A DNA stretch of 45,499 nucleotides from positions 1-45,499 of the forward strand of contig CAPGBJ010000114.1 of the NCBI GenBank assembly GCA_948616425.1, in the 5' to 3' direction. This document shows, one piece after another, positions 31,201-39,126 of this stretch; position 1 is the stretch's first letter, and the number at the start of each line of letters is the position of its first letter. The notes beneath the pieces are model-generated. The model was not told the DNA's origin and searched no databases. It saw nothing but the letters and a program-made list of their open reading frames with translations. A program made the position numbers and the translations under genes. This DNA comes from an uncultured Oscillospiraceae bacterium (GTDB lineage Bacteria; Bacillota; Clostridia; Oscillospirales; Oscillospiraceae).

Positions 31201-31392
31201 GTCACAGAATGCAGGAGTCTACCATCTGCAAAAGGAGAACCGCAGGTTTTTCTGGACGAAAACAGGGGGCGGCGCCGCTGTCTGTGGCGTTTGACGCGCC
31301 CGTCTTGCCGATGGACAGCGCCCATATGATTTGACACAATGAGTTCCCGGGGAAGATTCCGGGATAAATTTTTGAAAGGTGTGCAAGGTTTC

Positions 31393-31866
31393 ATGGCGAA
31401 GGAATACAAGTTGAGCCCGGAGCGGCTCAAGGAACTGCAGGAGGAACTGAACTATCTGAAAACTGTTCGGGAGAAGGAGGTAGCGGAACTGATTAAAGAG
31501 GCCCGCTCCTTCGGCGACCTGTCGGAGAACAGCGAGTATGACGAGGCCAAGAATGAACAGGGAAAGCTATACTCCCGCATTGCCCAGGTGGAGGAGATTC
31601 TGTCCAACTATGTGGTGATTGAGGAAGAGGAGGAGGGCGGCGAGTACGTCCGCCTGGGTTCCACCGTCACTGTGCTGGACAAGGAGTTCAATGAGGAACT
31701 GACCTATAAGATTGTGGGCTCTCAGGAGGCTGACCCGATGAACGGCGCGATTTCAGAGGATTCCCCCTTCGGAAGGGCCCTGCTGGGCAAGAATGCCGGG
31801 GACGATGTGACAGTAGATGCCCCCGGAGGTATGGTAGAGTATAAGCTGCTGAAGGTGGAGCGGTGA
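31393..31866 (+). CDS. greA: Transcription elongation factor GreA
   Basis: The 157-residue protein has the N-terminal coiled-coil (LSPERLKELQEELNYLKTVREKEVAELIKEARSFGDLSENSEYDEAKNEQ, about 5-75) with the acidic tip that reaches the RNA polymerase active site, and a C-terminal FKBP-like domain (GSTVTVLDKEFNEELTYKIVGSQEADP). It rescues backtracked polymerase by stimulating transcript cleavage. ATG 31393 gives the standard N-terminus; an in-frame ATG at 31339 would add 18 non-conserved residues. lysS follows 75 bp downstream, a common Clostridial pair. Confidence 0.95.
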   Translation: MAKEYKLSPERLKELQEELNYLKTVREKEVAELIKEARSFGDLSENSEYDEAKNEQGKLYSRIAQVEEILSNYVVIEEEEEGGEYVRLGSTVTVLDKEFNEELTYKIVGSQEADPMNGAISEDSPFGRALLGKNAGDDVTVDAPGGMVEYKLLKVER

Positions 31867-31940
31867 ACCGACCCGAGATCTGCGAGCGATACCTGGTGGA
31901 ACCCCAGCGGTATAATAGATAAGATGTAGGAGTGGTCCAA

Positions 31941-33446
31941 ATGGCCGATAAGAATCATCAGAGTCCGGCGGCAGAGCAGGAGAATTTGTCCCAGCTGCTT
32001 CAGATTCGCCGGGAGAAGTTGAAACAGCTTCAGGACAGCGGGAACGATCCTTTTTTGATCACCCGCTTTGTAGCGGATCACGACTCCGCCAATATTAAGG
32101 ACAACTTTGACGCCCTGGAGGGCAAAGAGGTATCCCTTGCCGGCCGGCTTATGTCCAAGCGAGGGATGGGCAAGGTGTCCTTCTGCGACTTACAGGACAA
32201 ATCGGGCCGCATCCAGCTCTACGCACGGAAGGACGAGATGGATGAGGCGGAGTATAATCGCTTTAAAAAGTACGATATCGGCGACATTGTGGGGGTCCAC
32301 GGCGTGGTCTTCCGCACCCAGCGGGGGGAGATGTCCGTCCGGGTGGTGGAGGTGACCCTGCTGTCCAAGTCTCTGCTGCCCCTGCCTGAGAAGTTCCACG
32401 GTCTGACCAGCACCGAACTGCGCTACCGCCAGCGGTATGTGGACCTGATTGTCAATCCGGAGGTGAAGCGCAACTTCATCATCCGGTCCCGGTTCATTAA
32501 GTTCATGCGGGACTATCTGGACAACATGGGCTATATTGAGGTGGAGACCCCTGTCCTCAATACCATCGCCGGCGGCGCTGCCGCCCGGCCCTTTATCACC
32601 CACCACAACACCCTGGATATCGACATGTACATGCGTATCGCCACCGAACTGCCCTTGAAGCGGCTGATTGTGGGGGGGATGGACCGGGTCTATGAGATCG
32701 GTCGTATCTTCCGCAACGAGGGCATGGACCCCAAGCACAACCCGGAGTTCACCACTGTAGAGCTGTATCAGGCTTACGCCGACTTCCACGACATGATGGA
32801 CATTGCCGAGGGTGTCCTCTCGGGCGCGGCCAGAGAGATCCTAGGCGGCTATCAGGTGGAGTGGCTGGGGGAGCAGATCGACCTGACCCCCGGCTGGCGG
32901 CGGCTGACCATGGTGGACGCGGTGAAGGAGTACGCCGGGGTGGACTTCGGCGCCATCTCCGACGACGCCCAGGCGGTGGAGGCCGCCAAGGCCATCGGCG
33001 TGGAGTTGGCCGACGCCGCCGAGAAGACTTGGGGCAACGCCCTGTATGCCTGCTTTGACCAGAGGGTGGAGGAGAAGCTAATCCAGCCCACCTTTATCAC
33101 CATGTATCCGGTGGAGGTGTCCCCGCTGACCAAGCGGTCCCCCGCCGACCCCCGGCTTACCGAGCGGTTTGAGCTGTTCATCTGCCACAGCGAGCTGGCC
33201 AACGCCTACTCCGAGCTCAATGACCCCATCGACCAGCGCCAGCGATTCCAGAAGCAGGTGGAGCAGCGGGAGCGGGGAGACGACGAGACCGAGATGATGG
33301 ACGAGGACTTCCTCACCGCCCTGGAGTACGGTATGCCCCCCACGGGCGGCATGGGTATGGGCATCGACCGGTGCGTTATGCTCCTCACCGGCTCCGACTC
33401 TATCCGGGAAGTGATTCTCTTCCCCACCATGAAGCCCCAGGACTAG
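31941..33446 (+). CDS. lysS: Lysyl-tRNA synthetase, class II
   Basis: The 501-residue enzyme has an OB-fold anticodon-binding domain (about 60-160, VSLAGRLMSKRGMGKVSFCDLQD) and a class II catalytic core: motif 1 region FIKFMRDYLDNMGYIEVETP, motif 2 RIFRNEGMDPKHNPEFTTVELYQ and motif 3 GMGMGIDRCVM. It charges tRNA-Lys. ATG 31941 has aggag 8 bases upstream. The stop codon TAG (33444-33446) coincides with the left TA of a MITE-like insert, and the operon terminator now lies 160 bp further on. Confidence 0.96.
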   Translation: MADKNHQSPAAEQENLSQLLQIRREKLKQLQDSGNDPFLITRFVADHDSANIKDNFDALEGKEVSLAGRLMSKRGMGKVSFCDLQDKSGRIQLYARKDEMDEAEYNRFKKYDIGDIVGVHGVVFRTQRGEMSVRVVEVTLLSKSLLPLPEKFHGLTSTELRYRQRYVDLIVNPEVKRNFIIRSRFIKFMRDYLDNMGYIEVETPVLNTIAGGAAARPFITHHNTLDIDMYMRIATELPLKRLIVGGMDRVYEIGRIFRNEGMDPKHNPEFTTVELYQAYADFHDMMDIAEGVLSGAAREILGGYQVEWLGEQIDLTPGWRRLTMVDAVKEYAGVDFGAISDDAQAVEAAKAIGVELADAAEKTWGNALYACFDQRVEEKLIQPTFITMYPVEVSPLTKRSPADPRLTERFELFICHSELANAYSELNDPIDQRQRFQKQVEQRERGDDETEMMDEDFLTALEYGMPPTGGMGMGIDRCVMLLTGSDSIREVILFPTMKPQD

Positions 33447-33602
33447 GGCTGGTTTGAAAGGATCAAAACGCCATCGGCGGGCCTTTGGCAGCCGAATTTT
33501 CTCAAATTTTTAAAAATCCACCCGGGATTCCTGGGAAAATGGTGTTGATCTGATGACAGAATCTTTCGCTGGACATGGTTCCATGTCTCAAACAGCCCCT
33601 GA
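33444..33602. mobile_element. MITE copy 1 (diverged), just after lysS
   Basis: A roughly 158-bp segment begins TAGGGCTGGTTTGA and ends with the complement of AGGGGCTGTTTGAGACATGG, i.e. imperfect terminal inverted repeats. The right repeat matches those of the insert at 38520-38685, and the interior aligns with it (shared ATTTTC, ATCCA and ATTCCTG stretches). Flanks are TA on the left and TG on the right, compatible with a mutated TA duplication. No transposase is encoded. Confidence 0.65.
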
Positions 33603-33607
33603 TGGAT

Positions 33608-33645
33608 AAAAAACTCCCTTCCCGTTGCCGGGAAGGGAGTTTTTT
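33608..33645. terminator. Bidirectional terminator between lysS and DHHW gene
   Basis: A 12-bp GC-rich stem (actcccttcccg with cgggaagggagt, loop ttgc) has an A-run on the left and a T-run on the right, so it can serve both lysS and the minus-strand operon that ends at 33647. Confidence 0.92.
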
Positions 33646-33646
33646 G

Positions 33647-34765
33647 TTATCTGGCCAGCACAAACAAATTTTTGTCCGTGGTAAAATTGGCGAAGGAGTA
33701 TAGCACTAGGACAATGTCGATGTCATGTTGTTCCACATAGCCCTTGATGCTGGTCAGGTTGTCTCGGGGGTCGAAGAGGTGAACTTGGGAGAATCGTTCT
33801 GTCAGGAAGGGGGCGAGGGAGTCGGAGTAGGAGTCCCGGATAACCAGTACTTTGGGCCCGTCGCTGCCCTCCTTCTCCACCACACATAGGGGCTGGCGCC
33901 CCCCCAGAAAGTAGGAGTATTTGTCCTTTTCCGCCAGCCAGCGGTCCACATACAGGCTGCCCGCCTCTGGGGTGCCCTTGAAGTAGGAGGTCACCTGAAT
34001 CCCCTTGTCTGGGACGTAGGTATCAATCTGGTCCGGGGGCAGCCAGCGCACTCCGGAGGTAGAAAAACTGGTGCCGTTGAATTGGTGGGTGACGGTGGTC
34101 TTCTGGTAGTCCTCCAGCCTCAGAGGTTCCATGCCCAGAGCCTGGAAAATGGCGTTGGCCCCGTAGAAGGCCCCCAGGCTGGTCCAGTGGTGGTCGGTAC
34201 GGTAGTAAATATCCTCCCCGCTGTGGGGGGACAGAGCGCTGTACATATCAATGGTGGAGGCTCCGGTGGAGAAGTAAAGTCGGTCAATGACGGCCTTCTC
34301 ATCGGCGGTGGGGGCCCCCGCTGGGAGGCGGTCTCTCCAGAGTTCGGCGGCGGAGGGGATCAGACCGAAGTACACCGGCGCGGACACGTTGCCCACCAGG
34401 GCGTCCAGATAGCCCATGTCCTGGTCCAGCTTGTCTGGGTCGGGGTCCTTCACCCGGTTGATCAGGGTGTCCTTTGCGGCGAAGTAGACCCCCTCGTTCT
34501 CCCTCTTGCCGGACAGCCGCTCACTCCAGGCCTTGGCGGCCACCCAGAAGTCCCGGCCCAGGATGTGGTCAGAGACGTAGTCCTCCGCATCCTCCATAAA
34601 GGTGCCATTTCCCAGGTTCTCTACTGACAGCTTGGGGGGCTTTTGCAGGTAGCGGTTCTCCAGGGGGGAGAAGTCCTGGTCCGGCAGGAACAGGCTGATG
34701 ACCGACATCCCGCCGATGAAGGCGCAGAACAGGACAGAGAGGAAAATACTGAATTTTTTCGACAT
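33647..34765 (-). CDS. DHHW/AlgX-like protein, probable surface acyl transfer partner
   Basis: The 372-residue protein has an N-terminal anchor or signal (FSIFLSVLFCAFIGGMSVISLF, about 5-26) and a SGNH-hydrolase-like extracellular domain with the DHHW-type motif YYRTDHHWTSLGAF, SPLENRYLQKPP near the N-terminus and VIRDSYSDSLAPFL late. Related AlgJ/AlgX proteins work with an MBOAT protein to acetylate exopolysaccharides. ATG 34765 is preferred to GTG 34771 because aaggagg is then 7 bases away; this ribosome site overlaps the stop of the MBOAT gene, implying coupling. Function is inferred from the pair. Confidence 0.85.
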   Translation of the reverse strand: MSKKFSIFLSVLFCAFIGGMSVISLFLPDQDFSPLENRYLQKPPKLSVENLGNGTFMEDAEDYVSDHILGRDFWVAAKAWSERLSGKRENEGVYFAAKDTLINRVKDPDPDKLDQDMGYLDALVGNVSAPVYFGLIPSAAELWRDRLPAGAPTADEKAVIDRLYFSTGASTIDMYSALSPHSGEDIYYRTDHHWTSLGAFYGANAIFQALGMEPLRLEDYQKTTVTHQFNGTSFSTSGVRWLPPDQIDTYVPDKGIQVTSYFKGTPEAGSLYVDRWLAEKDKYSYFLGGRQPLCVVEKEGSDGPKVLVIRDSYSDSLAPFLTERFSQVHLFDPRDNLTSIKGYVEQHDIDIVLVLYSFANFTTDKNLFVLAR

Positions 34766-34777
34766 GTTCACGCCTCC

Positions 34778-36181
34778 TTAAAAATTGAAATACAGGAAGG
34801 GGTTGTAGGTGCCGGCCACCAGATAGGCGGTACACACCAGCAGACCGGCGGATACCAGAACGGTGCAGACTGCCTGCTGGGCCCTTGTCCCCATGTTGCG
34901 GTAGACCGCCCGGCCCAGGGGAGTGGAGGAAGCCGCGGCCACGCACAGGATGGGCAGATAGCTGGTCAGGTGGTAGCCGAAGGCGGCGTCCGTCAGGGGG
35001 ACGCCCCCCAGGCCGAACATAACCTTTAGATAGCCGCCCAGCTGGGCCATGTCCTCCAAGGCGAAGATGGTCCAACTCACCATCACCAGAAACAGGGTAT
35101 ATACACGTCCCACGGCAGCCGGGACCCGTTCTAACACCTTGAGGAGGAAGAACTTCTCCAGCATCAGCAGGGCGAAGAAATACAGTCCCCAGAACAGAAA
35201 GTTCCAGTTGGCCCCGTGCCAGATACCGGTGGCGGCCCAGACCACGAAGAGGTTGAACATCCACCGGGATTTGGCGCACCGGTTGCCCCCCAGGGGGATA
35301 TAGAGATACTCCCGAAACCAGGTGGACAGGGAGATGTGCCACCGACGCCAGAATTCAGTGATGCTCTTGGAGATATAGGGGTAGTTGAAGTTGGGCAGAA
35401 ACTCAAAGCCCAGCATCCGGCCCAGGCCCACGGCCATGTCAGAGTAGCCGGAGAAATCGAAGTAGATTTGGAAGGTGAAGGCCAGCACGCCCAGCCAGGC
35501 CCCGGCCACCGTCAAGTCAGACAGGGACATAGCCTTATAGCTGTCCCACAGCGCCCCTACATTGTTGGCGATGAGCAGTTTTTTGGCCAGCCCCACCATG
35601 AAGATTTGGACTCCGGAGGCGAATTTTTCGCTGGAGCAGGTCCGCTGATCGATCTGGTCGCCCAGGTCCTTGTACTTGATGATCGGTCCGGCGATGAGCT
35701 GAGGGAAGAGGGTGACAAAGGTGCCAAAGTTGAGGATGGACCGCTGGGCCCGGGCGTCTCCCCGGTAGACGTCAATGGTGTAGCTCATGGTCTGGAAGGT
35801 GTAGAAGGAGATCCCAATGGGCAGGTGGACACCCAGCACAGGCATGAAGGTCAACCCGACAGACTGGAGGGAGGCGGCAATAAAGTCCCAGTACTTGAAG
35901 AAGCACAGCAGGGCCAGGTTGAAGAGGATGGAGGAGGTCACCGCCATTTTTGCCCCCCGGTCGTGCCCTCGAGACTTGCACCGCTCCACCAGCAGACCGT
36001 GGGTGTAGTCAATGGCGGTGGACAGGAACATGATGGACACGTAGATCCGTTCTCCCCACCAGTAGAAAAACAGGGAGGAGATCAGCAGTACCACATTGCG
36101 CCCTCTGCGGGGGACCACATAGTACACCGCAAGGGTGAGGGCCAGGAAATAGAACATGAAAATGGGGGTGGAAAAGACCAT
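34778..36181 (-). CDS. MBOAT family O-acyltransferase (AlgI/DltB-like)
   Basis: The 467-residue polytopic membrane protein has the MBOAT signatures PIGISFYTFQTMSYTIDVYRGD, LFPQLIAGPIIKY, FDFSGYSDMAVGLGRMLGF, then SITEFWRRWHISLSTWFREYLYIPLGGNR and the catalytic His region WAATGIWHGANWNFLFWGLY. It moves acyl groups, usually acetyl, across the membrane to a surface polymer. ATG 36181 is chosen over GTG 36190 because gagg is 8 bases upstream of it. With the DHHW gene it forms a two-part acylation system; the target polymer is unknown. Confidence 0.93.
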   Translation of the reverse strand: MVFSTPIFMFYFLALTLAVYYVVPRRGRNVVLLISSLFFYWWGERIYVSIMFLSTAIDYTHGLLVERCKSRGHDRGAKMAVTSSILFNLALLCFFKYWDFIAASLQSVGLTFMPVLGVHLPIGISFYTFQTMSYTIDVYRGDARAQRSILNFGTFVTLFPQLIAGPIIKYKDLGDQIDQRTCSSEKFASGVQIFMVGLAKKLLIANNVGALWDSYKAMSLSDLTVAGAWLGVLAFTFQIYFDFSGYSDMAVGLGRMLGFEFLPNFNYPYISKSITEFWRRWHISLSTWFREYLYIPLGGNRCAKSRWMFNLFVVWAATGIWHGANWNFLFWGLYFFALLMLEKFFLLKVLERVPAAVGRVYTLFLVMVSWTIFALEDMAQLGGYLKVMFGLGGVPLTDAAFGYHLTSYLPILCVAAASSTPLGRAVYRNMGTRAQQAVCTVLVSAGLLVCTAYLVAGTYNPFLYFNF

Positions 36182-36306
36182 AGAGGACACCTCATTTTAA
36201 TTCGGTGAAGTAGTGTAAAGGCTGGCGCCCCAACCCGCCACAGACCTCTCGGTGAAGCCGCAAGGCGCGAGGCGTGCAGGGCTCACCCTCTACAGGAGCG
36301 CCAGGG

Positions 36307-36331
36307 TCCGCCCGAAAGGGCGGACCCCATG
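36307..36331 (-). terminator. GNRA-capped hairpin between lipoprotein and MBOAT genes
   Basis: gggtccgccc and gggcggaccc pair around gaaa, a GNRA tetraloop. It sits after the lipoprotein gene on the minus strand without a T-run, so it is probably a partial terminator or stability element. Confidence 0.55.
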
Positions 36332-36346
36332 GAATATTAGGATACC

Positions 36347-37324
36347 TTAAAACAGGGCGTTAAATTCGTTGACAATGTCGTCGCAGTTCTCGTGGACCAC
36401 CATCATCACATAGTTTCCGTTGGTGACCACACGGGAGTTGTTCTGCCACTGCTCAGTGGGACCGGGATACCAGGCGCCGCCAGGGCCGTTGCCGTCGCCC
36501 ACCATGTAGTCAATACGCGCCTGGAAGATGGCCTTCACGGTGTCCACATCCTTGCTGTCCTTCACCTGGACCAGGCCGAACTCGCCGTTGTTCATGGACA
36601 TCATGGTGATATAGATCAATTTCTGCTCGGCGCTGACGTCGGACATACCGGCGTAAAACTGATCCATGAGGGAGGCGTCCGCCAGTTCCAGCATACCGAA
36701 CTCATATTTGCCGGTGATGGTGGTGTAGAAGGCGGACAGGTCCACGTTGGAGGCGGGGGTGCTGCTGGAATCGCCGCCGGAGGAGCTGCCGCCGCTGCCG
36801 TCAGGTTTGGGGTCGGGCTTGGGTTTCTCCTCGGGCTTAGTCTCAGCTTTCCAGTCGCACTCCACAGCGACCGTGACAGTGGAAGCGTTGTCGCACTGCA
36901 GCGAAACATTGGTCTTGCCGGGGGCCACGGCGGTGATTACGCCCTCGCTGTTTACGGTAATCACCTTATCGTTGCCAGAGGTAAAGGTGACCTTGGCGTC
37001 GGTTTCAGGCTCGAGGGTGTAGCGCAGCTGGAAGGTGGCCCCAGCCTTGGTCAGCTTAACCGAGGTCTTGTTCGGGGTAATGGTGATGGTGGGAATGGGC
37101 TGAAGATCTCCGTTGCTGCCCGAGCCGCTGGGAACAGAGCTGTCTGGATTGGAGGCGTCGGGCTGAGAGCCGTCAGGGTTGGAGCCGTCAGGCTGGCTGG
37201 AGCTGGTGCCGGAGCCGCTGGAGCTGCCGGGATTGGAGGAGGTCCCCCCGTTCTTGCCGCCGCAGGCGGCCAGGGACAGGACCATGGCGCCGGCCAGGAC
37301 CACTGCAAAGATACGTCTTTTCAT
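36347..37324 (-). CDS. Lipoprotein with Ig-like domain and DUF4358-like C-terminus
   Basis: The 325-residue protein has a lipobox LSLAAC (Cys21), a low-complexity linker of repeated Ser/Pro/Asp/Gly units (about 25-72), a bacterial Ig-like BIG2 domain (about 77-157, ITPNKTSVKLTKAGATFQLRYTL ... DNASTVTVAVEC), a second Pro/Lys and Ser/Gly linker, and a C-terminal domain (about 195-325, KYEFGMLELADASLMDQFY ... VMMVVHENCDDIVNEF) resembling DUF4358. ATG 37324 has aaaggag upstream. DUF4358 proteins are often beside MBOAT/DHHW genes in Clostridia, as here, so it may be a third surface component. The DUF call is from pattern memory. Confidence 0.78.
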   Translation of the reverse strand: MKRRIFAVVLAGAMVLSLAACGGKNGGTSSNPGSSSGSGTSSSQPDGSNPDGSQPDASNPDSSVPSGSGSNGDLQPIPTITITPNKTSVKLTKAGATFQLRYTLEPETDAKVTFTSGNDKVITVNSEGVITAVAPGKTNVSLQCDNASTVTVAVECDWKAETKPEEKPKPDPKPDGSGGSSSGGDSSSTPASNVDLSAFYTTITGKYEFGMLELADASLMDQFYAGMSDVSAEQKLIYITMMSMNNGEFGLVQVKDSKDVDTVKAIFQARIDYMVGDGNGPGGAWYPGPTEQWQNNSRVVTNGNYVMMVVHENCDDIVNEFNALF

Positions 37325-37441
37325 AACTAAGTAAACTCCTTTTCTGTTGGGGTTGTATTTGACCCTTTGCTGGGTTCTGTGGGGTTTGACGTGTAAAAAT
37401 CAAAAAGGTTCCCACTGTCAAAAAAATTTTGAAGCGGGAAT

Positions 37442-37470
37442 ATTATACTGTCTTTTTTCACCAGTGGCAA
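37442..37470 (-). promoter_or_regulatory. Promoter of lipoprotein-MBOAT-DHHW operon
   Basis: On the minus strand TTGCCA (37470-37465) and TATAAT (37447-37442) are 17 bases apart, giving a leader of about 110 bases. Confidence 0.7.
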
Positions 37471-37557
37471 GAGGGATAAATATTTGAGCGCCCCCTTAAA
37501 TAGTCGAGCTTGTTATGGGAAGGCAGACCAAAGGGCGAAAAAATTTTTCCGACCCTC

Positions 37558-37586
37558 TTGACAGGGCGCGCGGACGGTAGTACAAT
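37558..37586 (+). promoter_or_regulatory. Promoter of metal-resistance operon
   Basis: TTGACA (37558-37563) and TACAAT (37581-37586) are 17 bases apart. An ArsR/SmtB-type operator lies just downstream. Confidence 0.85.
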
Positions 37587-37597
37587 ACAATCAATAA

Positions 37598-37613
37598 ATG
37601 AACAAGTGCTCAT
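37598..37613. promoter_or_regulatory. ArsR/SmtB-type operator
   Basis: atgaaca-ag-tgctcat is an inverted repeat with one mismatch, flanked by AT-rich arms (aata and atata). It matches the ATGAACA...TGTTCAT pattern recognised by SmtB/CadC/CzrA proteins and overlaps the start of the transcript. Confidence 0.8.
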
Positions 37614-37633
37614 ATATAGATAAGGAGATAATT

Positions 37634-37993
37634 ATGGAATTTAGCGCCATCCCCTGCTGCGAGGAGTCACTGGTCCATGCCGACGCGGTGGAACAGGTCC
37701 GCAGCCAGCTGCCCCCCGACGAGCAGCTGTACGACCTGGCCGAGCTGTTCAAAATCTTTGGGGACAGCACCCGGGTAAAGATTCTCTATGCCCTGCTGGA
37801 GTCGGAGCTGTGCGTGTGCGACATCGCCAAGCTGATGGAAGTCACCCAGAGCGCCGTGTCCCACCAGCTGCGAGTGCTGAAGAACAGCAAGCTGGTCAAG
37901 TTCCGCCGGGAGGGCAAGACGGTGTACTACTCCCTGGCTGACGGCCACGTCATCCACATTCTGGCCCAGGGGATGGAACATGTCCTCGAGTAG
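37634..37993 (+). CDS. ArsR/SmtB-family metal-sensing repressor
   Basis: The 119-residue winged-helix protein has an alpha-3 metal motif ELCVCD (Cys60 and Cys62), recognition helix VTQSAVSHQLRVLK, and alpha-5 ligand-type residues Asp93, His95, His98 and late His116. It also has an N-terminal Cys8-Cys9 pair, so both a soft-metal (Cd/Pb) and a Zn site are possible. ATG 37634 follows aaggagat. It heads the operon with an HMA protein and a P1B-type ATPase and probably leaves its operator on metal binding. Confidence 0.92.
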   Translation: MEFSAIPCCEESLVHADAVEQVRSQLPPDEQLYDLAELFKIFGDSTRVKILYALLESELCVCDIAKLMEVTQSAVSHQLRVLKNSKLVKFRREGKTVYYSLADGHVIHILAQGMEHVLE

Positions 37994-38053
37994 GGGCCGC
38001 TGTTTTCAAACGGCCCGCCCCCCAGATTTTAAAATCAGAAAGGATGTATCACC

Positions 38054-38272
38054 ATGAAAAAGACCTTCAAGCTCATCGACCTGGACTGTGCCAACTGCGC
38101 CGCCAAGATGGAAAACGCCATCAAGAAGATTGATGGTGTGACGGACGCATCTGTCTCCTTTATGGCCCAGAAAATGACCATCGAAGCCGACAGCGCCCAG
38201 TTTGACGGCATCATGAAACAGGTGGTGAAAGTCTGCAAAAAAGTGGAGCCGGACTGCGAGATTGTACTGTGA
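38054..38272 (+). CDS. Heavy-metal-associated (HMA) domain protein
   Basis: The 72-residue ferredoxin-like HMA domain has the metal site DCANC (Cys12, Cys15) in KLIDLDCANCAAKMENAIKKIDGV. Such domains usually form the N-terminus of P1B ATPases or act as chaperones. The ATPase encoded downstream (39127) lacks its own HMA domain, so this protein may supply it as a separate partner. ATG 38054 has aaagga upstream. Its stop overlaps the GTG start of the methyltransferase gene. Confidence 0.92.
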   Translation: MKKTFKLIDLDCANCAAKMENAIKKIDGVTDASVSFMAQKMTIEADSAQFDGIMKQVVKVCKKVEPDCEIVL

Positions 38273-39047
38273 GTACTTTCTGGGACCGCTGGGCGCGATT
38301 TTATGACCTGACCTGCCAGACCAACCGGCAGGCGAACGCGGCCGCCGCCCTCCGGGTGGCGGAGTTGGTGCCCGCGGGGGCACGGGTGCTGGATTGCGGG
38401 GCTGGGACGGGGGCCTTTTCCATGGCGGCGGCGGAGAAAGCCGCTTCGGTGTTGTGTACCGACCTGTCGCTGCCTATGCTGGAACAGGCCCGAAAAAAGG
38501 CGAAAAAGCGGAGACTGTCTAGGGCTTGTTTGAAACATGGTAACATGCCCCAACGCCGGCTCTTTTTCCGCCATGCTTTGCCAATTTTCCTTGAAATACA
38601 TCCAGTATTCCTGCGTCAAATTGGCTTCGTCTGGCGAAAAAATTTCTCGCCGTTGGGCATAGTTCCATTTTTCAAACAGCGCCTAACCTCCTATGTGCCC
38701 AGCGGGATATGACTGCCCTGCCCGACCCGGATGGCGGCTTTGACGCGGTGATTGCCGCCAACGTCCTCCACCTGCTTCCGGAACCGGAGAAGGCGGTGCG
38801 GGAACTTTGGCGGGTCACCGCCCCTGGCGGGCGGCTGATTCTGCCCACCTATCTCCAGGGGTGGACAGGGGCGGCCTATGGAGCTGTGATTAAAATTTAT
38901 CAGGGCGTGGGCTTTCACTATGAACACGCCTTCACCCCCGAGACCTACCGGATGTTTCTGGAGAGTTTGACCCTGGCCCCAGTGGAGGTGGAGGTTATTC
39001 CAGGACGTCTGCCCGAAGGAATTGCCCTGCTGGAGAAACCGCTGTAG
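38269..39047 (+). pseudogene. SAM-dependent methyltransferase split by a MITE
   Basis: The 5' part (38269-38520) encodes FWDRWARFYDLTCQTNR and the SAM-binding ARVLDCGAGTGAFSMAAAEK. The 3' part (38686-39047) encodes ALPDPDGGFDAVIAANVLH, HLLPEPEKAVRELWRV and a full C-terminus. Between them a MITE with duplicated TA shifts the frame, and translation stops at TGA 38710-38712. Removing the insert plus one TA (164 bp) joins RRLS to NLLCAQRDMTALPD in frame and yields a 204-residue class I methyltransferase. There are no other lesions, so disruption is recent. Normal role in the metal operon is unknown. Confidence 0.88.
38520..38685. mobile_element. MITE copy 2, inserted in methyltransferase gene
   Basis: The element spans 38522-38683 (162 bp) between TA dinucleotides at 38520-38521 and 38684-38685. 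Its ends are imperfect inverted repeats of about 33 bases: GGGCTTGTTTGAAACATGG at the left and the complement of GGCGCTGTTTGAAAAATGG at the right, both running on to ATGCCC and AACG. TA duplication and size suit a MITE moved by an IS630/Tc1-mariner-type transposase, none of which is in the window. A related copy is at 33444-33602. Confidence 0.85.
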
Positions 39048-39126
39048 GGGCGGCTGGCAGCCGCCCACCCAAATTTGGACCGATTGCGGGCGGCCGCAGG
39101 CCGCCCCTGAGAAATGAGGCGTATGT

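Noticed and set aside
31199..31338. Small frames in the greA leader (starting 31199 and 31210)
   Set aside because: They start at or within a few bases of the expected transcript start and have no ribosome site.
38709..39047. Stand-alone 112-residue protein after the MITE
   Set aside because: It lacks the SAM-binding half and joins in frame with the 5' part when the insert is removed, so it is the 3' part of a split gene.
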